A stretch of DNA of 64,000 bases from Nocardiopsis coralli. GTDB taxonomy: Bacteria > Actinomycetota > Actinomycetes > Streptosporangiales > Streptosporangiaceae. Below are positions 50,656-59,736 of the stretch, one piece after another; positions within the stretch are counted from its first letter, which is position 1; every line of letters begins with the position of its first letter. The stretch lies in assembly GCF_014892575.1 (NCBI RefSeq), contig NZ_JADBGI010000023.1:1-64000 (forward strand). The letters run 5' to 3'. The notes beneath the pieces were generated by a model. That model saw only the letters and a program-made list of their open reading frames with translations. It was not told where the DNA came from and did not search any database. The position numbers were made by a program, and so were the translations under genes.

Positions 50656-51384
50656 ATGGACGAAACCCCCTGGGAACCCCCGACCGTCCTGCTCGCCGTC
50701 GATCTGGTGATCCTCACCTTGCGTTCCTCGACCTTGCACGTCCTCCTCGTGGAACGCGGAATCGAACCCCACAAGGGCCGATCAGCATTGCCCGGCGGGT
50801 TCCTCTTCGACGCCGACGAGGACCTGCGCACGGCCGCCCACCGAGAACTGTCCGAAGAAACCGACCTGGACGCCGCGCGCCTGCACCTGGAACAACTCGG
50901 AACATACGGCGACCCCGGCCGCGACCCCCGAGGCCGTGTCGTCTCCGTGGCCTACCTGGCCATCGCCCCCGAACTCCCCGAACCCGAAGCGGGGACCGAC
51001 GCCTCGGCCGCCGCCTGGACCCCCGTGGAGGAATGCCTCTCCGGCCGGACCGAGCTCGCCTTCGACCACCGCAGCATCCTCGACGACGGTCTGGAGCGCG
51101 CCCGGGCCGAACTCGAGCACACCTCACTGGCCACGGCCTTCTGCGACGAGCCCTTCACCATCTCCGACCTCCAGCAGGTCTACGAGGCGGTGTGGGGACA
51201 GCGGCTCGATCCCCGCAACTTCTACCGCAAGGTCCAGGCGGTGCCGGGCTTCATCGTGCCCGCCCTCCCGGACCGCCGGCGCACGCGGGGCCGACCCGCC
51301 CGACTGTTCCGTCCAGGGCCAAGGGACCGGCTCCGCCCTCCGATGATGCGCCCCGACCCCCCGACATCGAGCGAGGAACGATGA
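50656..51384 (+). CDS. NrtR-like Nudix/winged-helix regulator or hydrolase
   Basis: A 242-aa protein. A Nudix domain (about 10-140) has box residues GGFLFDADEDLRTAAHREL then SEETDL (about 48-72), largely fitting GX5EX7REUXEEXGU. A winged-helix C-terminal domain (about 150-215: PFTISDLQQVYEAVWGQRLD, NFYRKVQ) is as in NrtR, the ADP-ribose-responsive regulator of NAD genes. The last about 30 residues are Arg/Pro-rich. The stop overlaps the next start (ATGA). Co-expression with a nucleosidase suggests a nucleotide-sensing role, which is an inference. Confidence 0.85.
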   Translation: MDETPWEPPTVLLAVDLVILTLRSSTLHVLLVERGIEPHKGRSALPGGFLFDADEDLRTAAHRELSEETDLDAARLHLEQLGTYGDPGRDPRGRVVSVAYLAIAPELPEPEAGTDASAAAWTPVEECLSGRTELAFDHRSILDDGLERARAELEHTSLATAFCDEPFTISDLQQVYEAVWGQRLDPRNFYRKVQAVPGFIVPALPDRRRTRGRPARLFRPGPRDRLRPPMMRPDPPTSSEER

Positions 51385-52532
51385 ACGACAACCCGGTGGT
51401 GATCCTCACCGCCCTCAACCTCGAGTACGAAGCCGTGCACGGGATGCTCGGCGATCCCCGCCCCCACCGCCACGCGAGGGGCACCCGCTTCGAGATCGGC
51501 ACGCTCCCCCACGGGAAGGGCCGGGCTGTGCTCGGCCTGGCCGGCAAGGGCAACCACTCGGCCGCCGTGCTGGCCGAACGCGCGATCCAGGAGTTCTCCC
51601 CGAGCGCCGTCATGTTCGTGGGCGTGGCCGGAGCCCTGTGGGACACCCCTCCGCTGGGCGACGTGGTCATCGCGACCCACGTGTACGCCTACCACGGCGG
51701 GACCAGCGAGGACGACGGGCTCAAGGCGCGGCCCCGGGTGTGGGAGGCCCCGCACGAGATGGCCCAGCTGGCCGCGCACGTCGCCCGGTCCGCGGGTTGG
51801 GCGGAGACTGCCTCGCCCCCGCCCGGAGGTACCGCGCCGAAGGCCCACCTCGGCGCGATCGCCGCTGGGGAGATCGTACAGAACTCGCGGCTCTCCCGTG
51901 AGGCGGAGTGGATCCGGCAGACCTACAACGACGCCGCGGCCATCGAGATGGAGGCAGCCGGTATCGCTCAGGCCGGGCACCTGAGCGGTTCCCCCGTGGC
52001 GATCGTCCGCGGGATCAGCGACCGTGCCGACGGATCCAAGTCCAGTGGCACCGACCGCAACTGGCAGCCGATCGCCGCAGGGAACGCGGCCGCGTTCGCG
52101 CTCCGGCTCGCGCAGGAGCTCACCGAGACCGAGGAGGAGACCGCCATGGCCGACACCACCCCTCCGGGCGGGAGCGGCAACGTCACGAACACGGCCTACG
52201 GGAACGTCGGGTTCCAAGCCGGCGACATACACAACAGTTCGTTCCACGTGAGCGCGCCCTCCCCCGGTCCGGCCCCCGACGTGGTGGCCGAACTGCACGC
52301 CCTGCGCAAGGAGTTGTCGAAGGAACGCTCCGCCGGGCGGATCGACGACGAGACCCACGAGGCCGCCTCGGCAGAACTCGACATCGCCGACAAGGGGATC
52401 GAGGAGGGCACTTCTCACGGGAAGAAGGCCACGATCCTGGCGCTCAAGCGGCTGAAGGGGCTGCTCAGCGACCTCGCGTCCCTCGCTTCGAAGGTCGCCC
52501 CGCTGATCAGCGCAGTGAGGGGGAACTCGTGA
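51381..52532 (+). CDS. MTAN/PNP-type nucleosidase with C-terminal adaptor region
   Basis: A 383-aa protein. The N-terminal phosphorylase-superfamily domain (about 5-255) keeps the active-site signatures FVGVAGALWD, AAIEMEAAGIA and VRGISDRADG, so catalysis is likely. Close relatives include MTA/SAH nucleosidases and PNP-type effectors that degrade adenine nucleotides in defence systems. Residues about 265-285 form the motif NVGFQAGDIHNSSFHV. Residues about 295-383 are helical (ELHALRKELSKE, LLSDLASLASKVAPLISAV), like effector-associated modules. It overlaps both neighbours by 4 bases. An in-frame ATG at 52146 with GAGGAGGAG upstream could yield the adaptor alone. Confidence 0.85.
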   Translation: MNDNPVVILTALNLEYEAVHGMLGDPRPHRHARGTRFEIGTLPHGKGRAVLGLAGKGNHSAAVLAERAIQEFSPSAVMFVGVAGALWDTPPLGDVVIATHVYAYHGGTSEDDGLKARPRVWEAPHEMAQLAAHVARSAGWAETASPPPGGTAPKAHLGAIAAGEIVQNSRLSREAEWIRQTYNDAAAIEMEAAGIAQAGHLSGSPVAIVRGISDRADGSKSSGTDRNWQPIAAGNAAAFALRLAQELTETEEETAMADTTPPGGSGNVTNTAYGNVGFQAGDIHNSSFHVSAPSPGPAPDVVAELHALRKELSKERSAGRIDDETHEAASAELDIADKGIEEGTSHGKKATILALKRLKGLLSDLASLASKVAPLISAVRGNS

Positions 52533-54601
52533 GCGGACCCGAGAACGAAAGCCCCGGCGACACCACCAATACCGCGGAACCCGGGTCCTACGTCGGGGCC
52601 CAGTTCGGGCACGTGCACAACTCCGAGGTGTACGTGGTGGGCCCGGACGAACCCCCCGAACGCAAGTACGAGGTCGGGCTCCGGTACTTGGAGAACGGGA
52701 TGCCGCGGAAGGCGCACGATCTGATCGCCGCGGCCTTCACCAAAGAGCACGACAGCAGCGAGATCCGTTTCCATTGGGTCCTGGCCCTGCTCAGCAAGCG
52801 ATCGTTCCGAGACGTGTCCTCCGGGGACCACGAAAAGCTGCGCGAGTTGTGGACCCGGTTGCACACCTTCCCGGAGGATGCTTGGAGGAGGGCATTGGAG
52901 TCGCTCTCCGCCCTGCTGGAGTGCTTGGACGACCCCGACGCGGATCCCGAGCCCGCGGTCGACGCCGTTCTAGAGCTCCCCAGCGAGCAGCGGGAGCTCA
53001 TCGTCCACCACCTGGGAGCCATGGTCACCGGCGGCGCGAAGGCCAAGCTGTGGCAGCAGATCGTCCAGGACGCGGTTCGGGAAGCGACCGACAACGGCCG
53101 CCGCGATCGTGCCTGGTCCTACTTCGAGCCCACCCCCGCCGGCGCACGTGCCCGCAAGCCGAAGCCGAACTCCACCAACGTGTGGGACGGCGTCGGTACG
53201 GCAATCTGGGGCTCTCTCCTGCTCATGTGCGCTGCAGGCATCGGGTGGACCGCGCTGGCCCACGGCGGTTTCCTCGAGCTCGCCTCGTGTGTCCTGGCCC
53301 TGGTGGCCGGTTACCTCGCTCTGCGCAATGCCCTCCTCTGGTGGCACAGGAACCGGCTCTGCAACGGCGGCACACAGACACAGTTCCTCCGACCGCTGAA
53401 GAGGAGGCCGCCCCCGGCCGGGTTCGCCGACCGCGTCGACCAAGACTTCCGCCGCTACTTCATCAAATACGCCCCTGACCGCGACGAATGGCAGGCCTGG
53501 CTCGAGGAGACCGAAGACGTTCGCCGGACCTTGCGCGATGAGGTCGTCCACATCTACCGCGAGAAGGAGGTGGACGCCGGGTCCGTCAAATGGTTGATCC
53601 GGCACATGGCGCGCGATGTCCGTGATCGATCGAGCAAGGACCTGCCACTCGACCCCCGGCCCCGCCACGAGGCCGGGAGGTCGGTCAGGAAGCGAACCTG
53701 GCTCTTCTCCGTCATCGGTGTGGTCGCCATGCTGAGCGTGATCGCTTCTGCTCTCCTCCATGCACCGGTGATCACGGTGGTCTGCCTCCTCGGCGCAGGG
53801 GTGAGTTCCAGGTACGCCGTCTCTCTTTGGGCCAACATCGTCAGCGAGTCCTGGCGTGTGCGGGAGGAGAGGGCCGAACGCAAACGCATCCTGCAAGAGA
53901 GGCAGGAGGAGTACGAGCGATGGACCGACAAACTGGCCTCCCTGCGCCCCACGGAATCGGAGATGGAGACCTGGCTCAACGCCGACAAGACCCTCATCCT
54001 CCGGAGCGCGCTGATACACCATCAGCTGTCCTGGCACGAGATCGTCGCCCACACGTTCCTGCAGACCTCTGACGAATCGAGCCGACGGGCCAAGGAGAAG
54101 TACGGCGCGTGGCGCTACTCGAAGTATGTGATCCGGCTCTTCCTGATCACCCAGGAGGGGGTCAGGGACGTGGAGGCGCGGCTCAACTTCAACCGCGGTC
54201 TTGTCGGTAAGCGTGAGTTCGGGGACTACCGGTTCGACTCGGTCTCCTCGGTCCATGTGGTGGAGCAGAGCCGGATCAACTACACGCTGTACCTGACGTT
54301 GACCAATGGAGACCCTCAGAAGATCGATGTCTTCGAACCGTCGGCCCTCGTGGATGAACGTGCTGAGGAATCGGGCGAGGACGAAGACGAGGTGAACGTG
54401 AACCTCGACGCGTCCGGGTTCTCCCACACGCGGCGCATCCTGGAGGGGATCGCAGCCGAGGGCAAGTCCTGGATCACACGAGACCAGGATCAGCGGGAGC
54501 GCAAACGGACAGCCGCTTCTACGGCCCACGCCGGACAACCCGGCGTCGGCGGCGAGCCGAAAGGCAGCCAGACCCCGGAAAGGGTGAGCGCGGAGCACTG
54601 A
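52529..54601 (+). CDS. Four-TM protein with N-terminal Q-x-G motif, unknown
   Basis: A 690-aa membrane protein. It begins with SYVGAQFGHVHNSEVYVVG (about 20-38), similar to the motif in the preceding nucleosidase. Then come a helical cytoplasmic domain (about 45-210), TM1-TM2 (about 217-268), a helical linker (about 280-380), TM3-TM4 (about 390-435), a coiled coil (about 440-475) and a cytoplasmic beta-rich C-terminal domain (SSVHVVEQSRINYTLYLTL). The GTG start overlaps the nucleosidase stop, so the two are translationally coupled. No known family was recognised. A pore-forming or membrane-disrupting effector is possible but unproven. Confidence 0.8.
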   Translation: MSGPENESPGDTTNTAEPGSYVGAQFGHVHNSEVYVVGPDEPPERKYEVGLRYLENGMPRKAHDLIAAAFTKEHDSSEIRFHWVLALLSKRSFRDVSSGDHEKLRELWTRLHTFPEDAWRRALESLSALLECLDDPDADPEPAVDAVLELPSEQRELIVHHLGAMVTGGAKAKLWQQIVQDAVREATDNGRRDRAWSYFEPTPAGARARKPKPNSTNVWDGVGTAIWGSLLLMCAAGIGWTALAHGGFLELASCVLALVAGYLALRNALLWWHRNRLCNGGTQTQFLRPLKRRPPPAGFADRVDQDFRRYFIKYAPDRDEWQAWLEETEDVRRTLRDEVVHIYREKEVDAGSVKWLIRHMARDVRDRSSKDLPLDPRPRHEAGRSVRKRTWLFSVIGVVAMLSVIASALLHAPVITVVCLLGAGVSSRYAVSLWANIVSESWRVREERAERKRILQERQEEYERWTDKLASLRPTESEMETWLNADKTLILRSALIHHQLSWHEIVAHTFLQTSDESSRRAKEKYGAWRYSKYVIRLFLITQEGVRDVEARLNFNRGLVGKREFGDYRFDSVSSVHVVEQSRINYTLYLTLTNGDPQKIDVFEPSALVDERAEESGEDEDEVNVNLDASGFSHTRRILEGIAAEGKSWITRDQDQRERKRTAASTAHAGQPGVGGEPKGSQTPERVSAEH

Positions 54602-55084
54602 GTCCGCGGGGTCGGGCGGAAGGCCACCGGTAGACCGACGAGGTTACTGCGGCGCAGGAGGAGAGCGGGTTTGCCCTCCGGCCTCGGCCGGGTTCCCCCA
54701 TACCGCCCCGCCCGACCGCTCCTACGCTCGCCGTTTGCCCCGACGGCCACGGGAAAAGCAGGGTGAACAGGTACGGCGTTCCCGGGGTTCGGGCACGGCG
54801 CTCCCCGGAACACGGTTAACCTTCCGGGACCCGCGTGCGTCGCTCCCGAGCCCCGGACCGGTCTTTGACCGGGCTCGGGGACGGCCCGGGTCCGCCCGGT
54901 AACGTCCGGACCCACCGGCCCCTGGCCATCCGTGTCAGAATCCGCCGGAGCGGCGTGACTCGCCGTACCCGCTTTACCCGTTGCACCCGGCCCCTCCCGG
55001 CCGTCCCGAACACGCACGTACCCGCACACGCATCCGAACACGTAACCGCACGCACGCAGTCGACGATCCCTTGCGAGGCACCCG
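54602..55084. promoter_or_regulatory. Long leader/spacer before ilvD
   Basis: These 483 bp have no recognised gene. A strong hairpin at 54845-54879 (CCCGAGCCC/GGGCTCGGG with a TCTTTGA-containing loop) and a long-range pair GGTCGGGCGG (about 54611) / CCGCCCGACC (about 54710) suggest a terminator for the preceding operon and possibly a structured ilvD leader. No Ile/Val/Leu-rich leader peptide was found. Confidence 0.4.
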
Positions 55085-56776
55085 ATGGCCATCGACCCGA
55101 AACCGCGCAGCCGCACCGTCACCGACGGCATCGAAGCAGCCCCTGCCCGCGGCATGCTCCGCGCCGTCGGCATGGGCGACGGCGACTGGGACAAGCCGAT
55201 CATCGGCGTGGCCGGCTCGTGGAACGAGATCACCCCCTGCAACCTCTCCCTCGACCGGCTCGCGCGCGCGAGCAAGGGCGGCGTGCACGCGGGCGGCGGT
55301 TACCCCCTGGAGTTCGGCACGATCTCGGTCTCCGACGGCATCTCCATGGGTCACCAGGGCATGCACTACTCCCTCGTCTCCCGCGAGGTGATCGCCGACT
55401 CCGTCGAGACCGTCATGCAGGCCGAGCGCCTGGACGGTTCGGTCCTGCTCGCCGGCTGCGACAAGTCGCTTCCGGGCATGCTCATGGCCGCCGCCCGCCT
55501 CGACCTGGCCTCCGTGTTCATGTACGCGGGCACGATCGCGCCCGGGTGGGTGAAGCTGTCCGACGGCACGGAGAAGGACGTGACGCTCATCGACGCCTTC
55601 GAGGGTGTGGGCGCGTGCAAGGCCGGGCGCATGAGCGAGTCCGACCTCGACCGGGTCGAGCGCGCCATCTGCCCCGGTGAGGGCGCGTGCGGCGGCATGT
55701 TCACGGCCAACACCATGGCGTCGATCTCCGAGGCGATGGGGATGAGCCTGCCCGGTTCGACCTCTCCGCCTTCCGCGGACCGGCGCCGCGACCACTTCGC
55801 GCACAGGTCCGGCGAGGCGGTGGTCAACATGCTCGAGCAGGGGATCACCGCGCGCGACATCATGACGAAGAAGGCGTTCGAGAACGCCATCACGGTGGTC
55901 ATGGCGCTGGGCGGGTCCACCAACGCCGTGCTGCACCTGCTCGCCATCGCCCACGAGGCCAAGGTCGACCTCGAGCTCGACGACTTCAACCGGATCTGCG
56001 ACCGGGTCCCGCACATCGCCGACCTCAAGCCGTTCGGCCGCTACGTGATGAACGACGTCGACCGGGTCGGCGGGATCCCCGTCCTGATGAAGGTGCTGCT
56101 CGACGAAGGGCTGCTGCACGGCGACGCCCTCACGGTCACGGGCCGCACCGTCGAGGAGAACCTCCAGGACCTCGCGCCGGACCCGATCGACGGCACCGTG
56201 CTGCGCCGTTTCGACAACGCGCTCCACCCCACCGGCGGGATCACCGTGCTGCGCGGTTCCCTCGCGCCGGAGGGGGCCGTGGTCAAGACCGCCGGGTTCG
56301 ACACCGAGACCTTCACCGGCCCCGCGCGGGTGTTCGAGCGCGAGCAGGCGGCGATGGACGCGCTCAGCTCGGGTGACCTGCGCAAGGGCGACGTCGTGGT
56401 GATCCGCCACGAGGGGCCCAAGGGCGGCCCGGGGATGCGGGAGATGCTGGCCATCACCGCCGCGATCAAGGGCGCCGGGCTGGGCAGCGACGTCATGCTG
56501 CTCACGGACGGGCGGTTCTCCGGCGGCACGACCGGCCTGTGCGTGGGCCACATCGCCCCGGAGGCTGTCGACGGCGGCCCGATCGCCCTGGTGCGCGAGG
56601 GCGACTCCATCACCGTGGACATCGCCGGGCGCAGCATCGACCTGCACGTCGACGAGGAGGAGCTCGAGAAGCGCCGCGCCGGGTGGGAGCCGCTGCCCAA
56701 CCCGTTCCCGGAGGGGGTGCTGAGCAAGTACGCCAAGCTCGTGCGCTCGGCCTCCACCGGCGCCGTGACGCACTGA
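55085..56776 (+). CDS. ilvD: Dihydroxy-acid dehydratase
   Basis: A 563-aa Fe-S dehydratase converting 2,3-dihydroxyisovalerate and 2,3-dihydroxymethylvalerate to 2-oxoacids in Val/Ile/Leu synthesis. Cluster ligands are in ITPCNLSL, LLAGCDKSLPG and GACGGMFTANTM. LTDGRFSGGTTGLCVGHIAP near the C-terminus holds the catalytic Ser region. The gene is monocistronic, with no other ilv gene nearby. ATG 55085 fits the family start (RSRTVTDGIEAAPARGML). Confidence 0.97.
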   Translation: MAIDPKPRSRTVTDGIEAAPARGMLRAVGMGDGDWDKPIIGVAGSWNEITPCNLSLDRLARASKGGVHAGGGYPLEFGTISVSDGISMGHQGMHYSLVSREVIADSVETVMQAERLDGSVLLAGCDKSLPGMLMAAARLDLASVFMYAGTIAPGWVKLSDGTEKDVTLIDAFEGVGACKAGRMSESDLDRVERAICPGEGACGGMFTANTMASISEAMGMSLPGSTSPPSADRRRDHFAHRSGEAVVNMLEQGITARDIMTKKAFENAITVVMALGGSTNAVLHLLAIAHEAKVDLELDDFNRICDRVPHIADLKPFGRYVMNDVDRVGGIPVLMKVLLDEGLLHGDALTVTGRTVEENLQDLAPDPIDGTVLRRFDNALHPTGGITVLRGSLAPEGAVVKTAGFDTETFTGPARVFEREQAAMDALSSGDLRKGDVVVIRHEGPKGGPGMREMLAITAAIKGAGLGSDVMLLTDGRFSGGTTGLCVGHIAPEAVDGGPIALVREGDSITVDIAGRSIDLHVDEEELEKRRAGWEPLPNPFPEGVLSKYAKLVRSASTGAVTH

Positions 56777-56865
56777 GGGCCTTCGGCGCCTGCCCGCCCC
56801 GGCCGTGCCCGCCCCCGGGCTCGGCCGGGGACGGGGTACATCACGCACACGCCCGGCCGTCGCTG

Positions 56866-59628
56866 CTACCGGTCGAGTGACGCACGCAGGCGATCGGCCC
56901 GCGGATCACCGATCTCCTCGAAGATCGCCAGGGCCCTGACCCTGCAGTTCCGTGCCTCGTCCTCACGCCCGAGGTGGTCGAGGGCGTCCGCCAGCCCTCG
57001 GAGGGTGAAGGCCAGCCCGTACCGGTCGATGCGCTCGCGCACCTCCACCACTTCGTAGAAGGCGTCGACGGCCTCCTCGTACGCATCCGACCGCACCAGC
57101 ACCGTGGCGACGTTGTTCACCGCCCACGCACGACCGTGTTCGTCACCCAATGCAGTGAACACCTCGGCCGCCAGGCGCGTGTGCTCCAGTGCCAGGCGCA
57201 ACTCGCCGAGCTCCGCGTGGACGCCGCCGATCAGGTTCAGCGCCCGGGCCCCTCCATGGTCCGCGCCGGCTGCCTCGAACGACACGAGGGCAGCGTCCGA
57301 CAGCTTGCGGGCCTCGTCCAGATCCTTCGTGTCCCTGTGGACCTGTGCCAGGTGGAGCTGGGCCTCTCCGAGCCCTTCGCTGTCACCCGCCTCGGCGAAT
57401 CGTGTGACGGCTTCTGTCAGGTACTCGAGGGCGTCCACGTACCGCCCCTGCTCCCGGTTGGCCACCCCGAGCCCGTCGCACAACCAGGCCTGCGCGCGTC
57501 GGTCACCGAGGTGGCGTGCGGCCTCCAGCCCGGCGCGTTGGACACGGGTCCACGTCGCCCACGGCTTGCGGCTGAAGAAGTAGCCCGACGGCGCGAGCGC
57601 CACTTGCCAGGCGAGTTCGTGCTCGCCCTGGTCCAGCGCTGCCTCCACAGAAGCGGCCAGGTTCTCGATCTCCCGCTCGAACCAACGCTCGGCTTCTGTA
57701 GGTGTGGTGTCGAGCTGTCCCTCATGGGCCTGCTCCGGTGTGCGCCATCGCGGACGCCACGGGGCCAGGGCCTGGTCGTGCGATTCGGCAGTGTGGAGGA
57801 ACCACGTGAGCACACGGCGCAGCGTGGCGCGCCGTTCGTCGATGGTCTCTTCTTCGATGGCCCGCTCCTTCGCATACGTGCGCAGCAATGCGTGCAGTTG
57901 ATGATCGCAGCCCGTTCGCTCCACCAGGTTCGTGCTCTCCAGCCAGCGAAAGTCCGGTCGGTACCCGAAGAGCGCCTCGGCTGCCTGCTCGGAAAGCGTG
58001 GGGCCGGGGTACAGGCCCGCGATCCGGAACGTTCGCCTCTGGTCCGGGGGAAGCGCCTCGTAGGACGCGGTGAAGGCAGCGCGGACCGAGGCCTCCGGGT
58101 CGAGCGGATCACTGAGGCCGTCGAGGCGCCGTTCCCGGATCCGTTCGATCATCGCGGCCAACTCGTTCGGGGGCAGCCCCGCCCCACTGGCCCCTGCGAT
58201 GCACAGGGCGAGGGGATGGTGGCCACACAGCTCGGCCAGCGTCCGGAGCTGGGTACCGTCCCGCTCCACACCCAGAAATCCGGTCAGCAGGCCGACCGCC
58301 TCGTTCCGGACCAGGGAGGACAGGTGTACGGGCGTTGCACCTCGGCGAGCGACCAGCCCGCTCATCGCGGTGCGCCCGGTGACGACGAGCCCGCAGGTGG
58401 GCACATCCGGCATCAGATGGCGGACCTGGGACGCACTGTGGGCATCGTCGAGCACCACGAGGCACCGGCGCTCGCGGAGGAGCGACCTGTACCGTGCTTC
58501 GAGCCCGTCGAGATCCTGTGGGAGAGAGCTCTCCTCGGCCCCCAGATCCCTCAGGAAACGGACCAGCGTCTCGGCGGGGTCGGCCACGCGAGCCGTCGGG
58601 CCGCGGAAAGTCCCGAGATCGGCGTACAGCACCCCGTCGGGGAAACGGTCGAGCACCTTCCATGCCGCCTGCACGGCCAACGCCGTCTTGCCCGATCCCG
58701 GTGCCCCGTCCACGACGCATACCGGTGGGGTCGTGCTCTCGGCGGTCAGGACCGAGACCACGCGCGCGAGGTCCTTCTCGCGCCCGACGAAATGAGCACT
58801 CGGCGACGGGAGTTGCTGCGGGCGGGGCACGTCGGCCGGGCGTTGGGGGACGGTCGACACGTGAATGTTCTGGGCTTGGAGAAGGGTGCCTCCTCCCATG
58901 CCTCCTTGGAGCGTGTTCCCGACGCCTCGAACGGTGGGCGAGGACGGCATGGACCGGGAAGGGGGCTCCTCGGGGTCCTCGGCGTCCCGATGTTCGTCGA
59001 GCCCGAACGATTCGGCAAGGAGGGCACATTCTGTGGCGGCCCACCGGCCCTCACTCCCCAGCTCCGCGAGATGGCCCCACGCTGTCGTGAAGAGCTCGTG
59101 GGCCCGTGCAAGGTTGGGTTCCGAGGGCACCTGCCGGGACAGAGTGCCCAGCGCGCTCAAGACATCGCGCACCTGCCCCTGAAGCGCCTTCTTGTCACGC
59201 AGCTCGAACTCCTCGTCACCGAGGTAGAGGGTGATGGTCCCTCTCTCCTCGCTGACCACGGCCACCGGGCGTCCGGTCTGTTCCGCGTAGCGGCCGGCAG
59301 AATCGTGCCTGGTTCCTCTCGCCTCCGTGTCCCTGCTCGCGCCGACAGTTCCGGGCCGGAGCGTGACGCGCTCCCGCACGATGCGGTCCCAACCGTCGGA
59401 CAGGACGAGGGCACCGTCGTGGTGTGCTGCGCGCAGGATCTCACCGGAATTCAGCGGCTCGTCCAGCTCGCGACCGTCCGCCAGCCACTGTTCGTCCTCG
59501 TCGTGGTGGCCCAACACCACAGTGATCCCGAGCCCCTCGGCCCGCACCAGCTCGAGCCCTTGCCGTACCGGCTCGTCGAAGGCGAGCGCCGTGCGCAGTC
59601 TCGAAGGTGGTTCTCCGTCTGTGGCCAT
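56866..59628 (-). CDS. DisA-like diadenylate cyclase domain fused to NB-ARC and TPRs
   Basis: A 920-aa protein. Residues about 15-165 align with the DisA N-terminal DAC domain, including HHDGALVLSDGWDRIV (DGA motif, Asp71), GTRHDSAGRYAEQTG (RHR motif changed to Arg107-His108-Asp109) and VSEERGTITLYLG (Ser126-Glu127). About 236-260 holds NTLQGGMGGGTLLQAQNIHV. The NB-ARC STAND ATPase has Walker A GAPGSGKT (308-315), Walker B CLVVLDDA (389-396), VVTGRT, a GHHPLAL (GxP-like) motif and a winged helix (about 530-600). The rest is TPRs (about 640-915). GGAGGG lies 4-5 bases before ATG 59628. Likely a nucleotide-linked signalling switch; c-di-AMP synthesis is uncertain because of the Asp substitution. 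Confidence 0.88.
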   Translation of the reverse strand: MATDGEPPSRLRTALAFDEPVRQGLELVRAEGLGITVVLGHHDEDEQWLADGRELDEPLNSGEILRAAHHDGALVLSDGWDRIVRERVTLRPGTVGASRDTEARGTRHDSAGRYAEQTGRPVAVVSEERGTITLYLGDEEFELRDKKALQGQVRDVLSALGTLSRQVPSEPNLARAHELFTTAWGHLAELGSEGRWAATECALLAESFGLDEHRDAEDPEEPPSRSMPSSPTVRGVGNTLQGGMGGGTLLQAQNIHVSTVPQRPADVPRPQQLPSPSAHFVGREKDLARVVSVLTAESTTPPVCVVDGAPGSGKTALAVQAAWKVLDRFPDGVLYADLGTFRGPTARVADPAETLVRFLRDLGAEESSLPQDLDGLEARYRSLLRERRCLVVLDDAHSASQVRHLMPDVPTCGLVVTGRTAMSGLVARRGATPVHLSSLVRNEAVGLLTGFLGVERDGTQLRTLAELCGHHPLALCIAGASGAGLPPNELAAMIERIRERRLDGLSDPLDPEASVRAAFTASYEALPPDQRRTFRIAGLYPGPTLSEQAAEALFGYRPDFRWLESTNLVERTGCDHQLHALLRTYAKERAIEEETIDERRATLRRVLTWFLHTAESHDQALAPWRPRWRTPEQAHEGQLDTTPTEAERWFEREIENLAASVEAALDQGEHELAWQVALAPSGYFFSRKPWATWTRVQRAGLEAARHLGDRRAQAWLCDGLGVANREQGRYVDALEYLTEAVTRFAEAGDSEGLGEAQLHLAQVHRDTKDLDEARKLSDAALVSFEAAGADHGGARALNLIGGVHAELGELRLALEHTRLAAEVFTALGDEHGRAWAVNNVATVLVRSDAYEEAVDAFYEVVEVRERIDRYGLAFTLRGLADALDHLGREDEARNCRVRALAIFEEIGDPRADRLRASLDR

Positions 59629-59736
59629 GGACCCTCCGTTTTTCGACTCCGAGTTCGGTTCGGGGCCCCTCCCGGCAGCGCCGCGCCCCCGATTCTCTTC
59701 TCGGACACGGCCCTGGACGTACCGGGCCTTTGTCGG

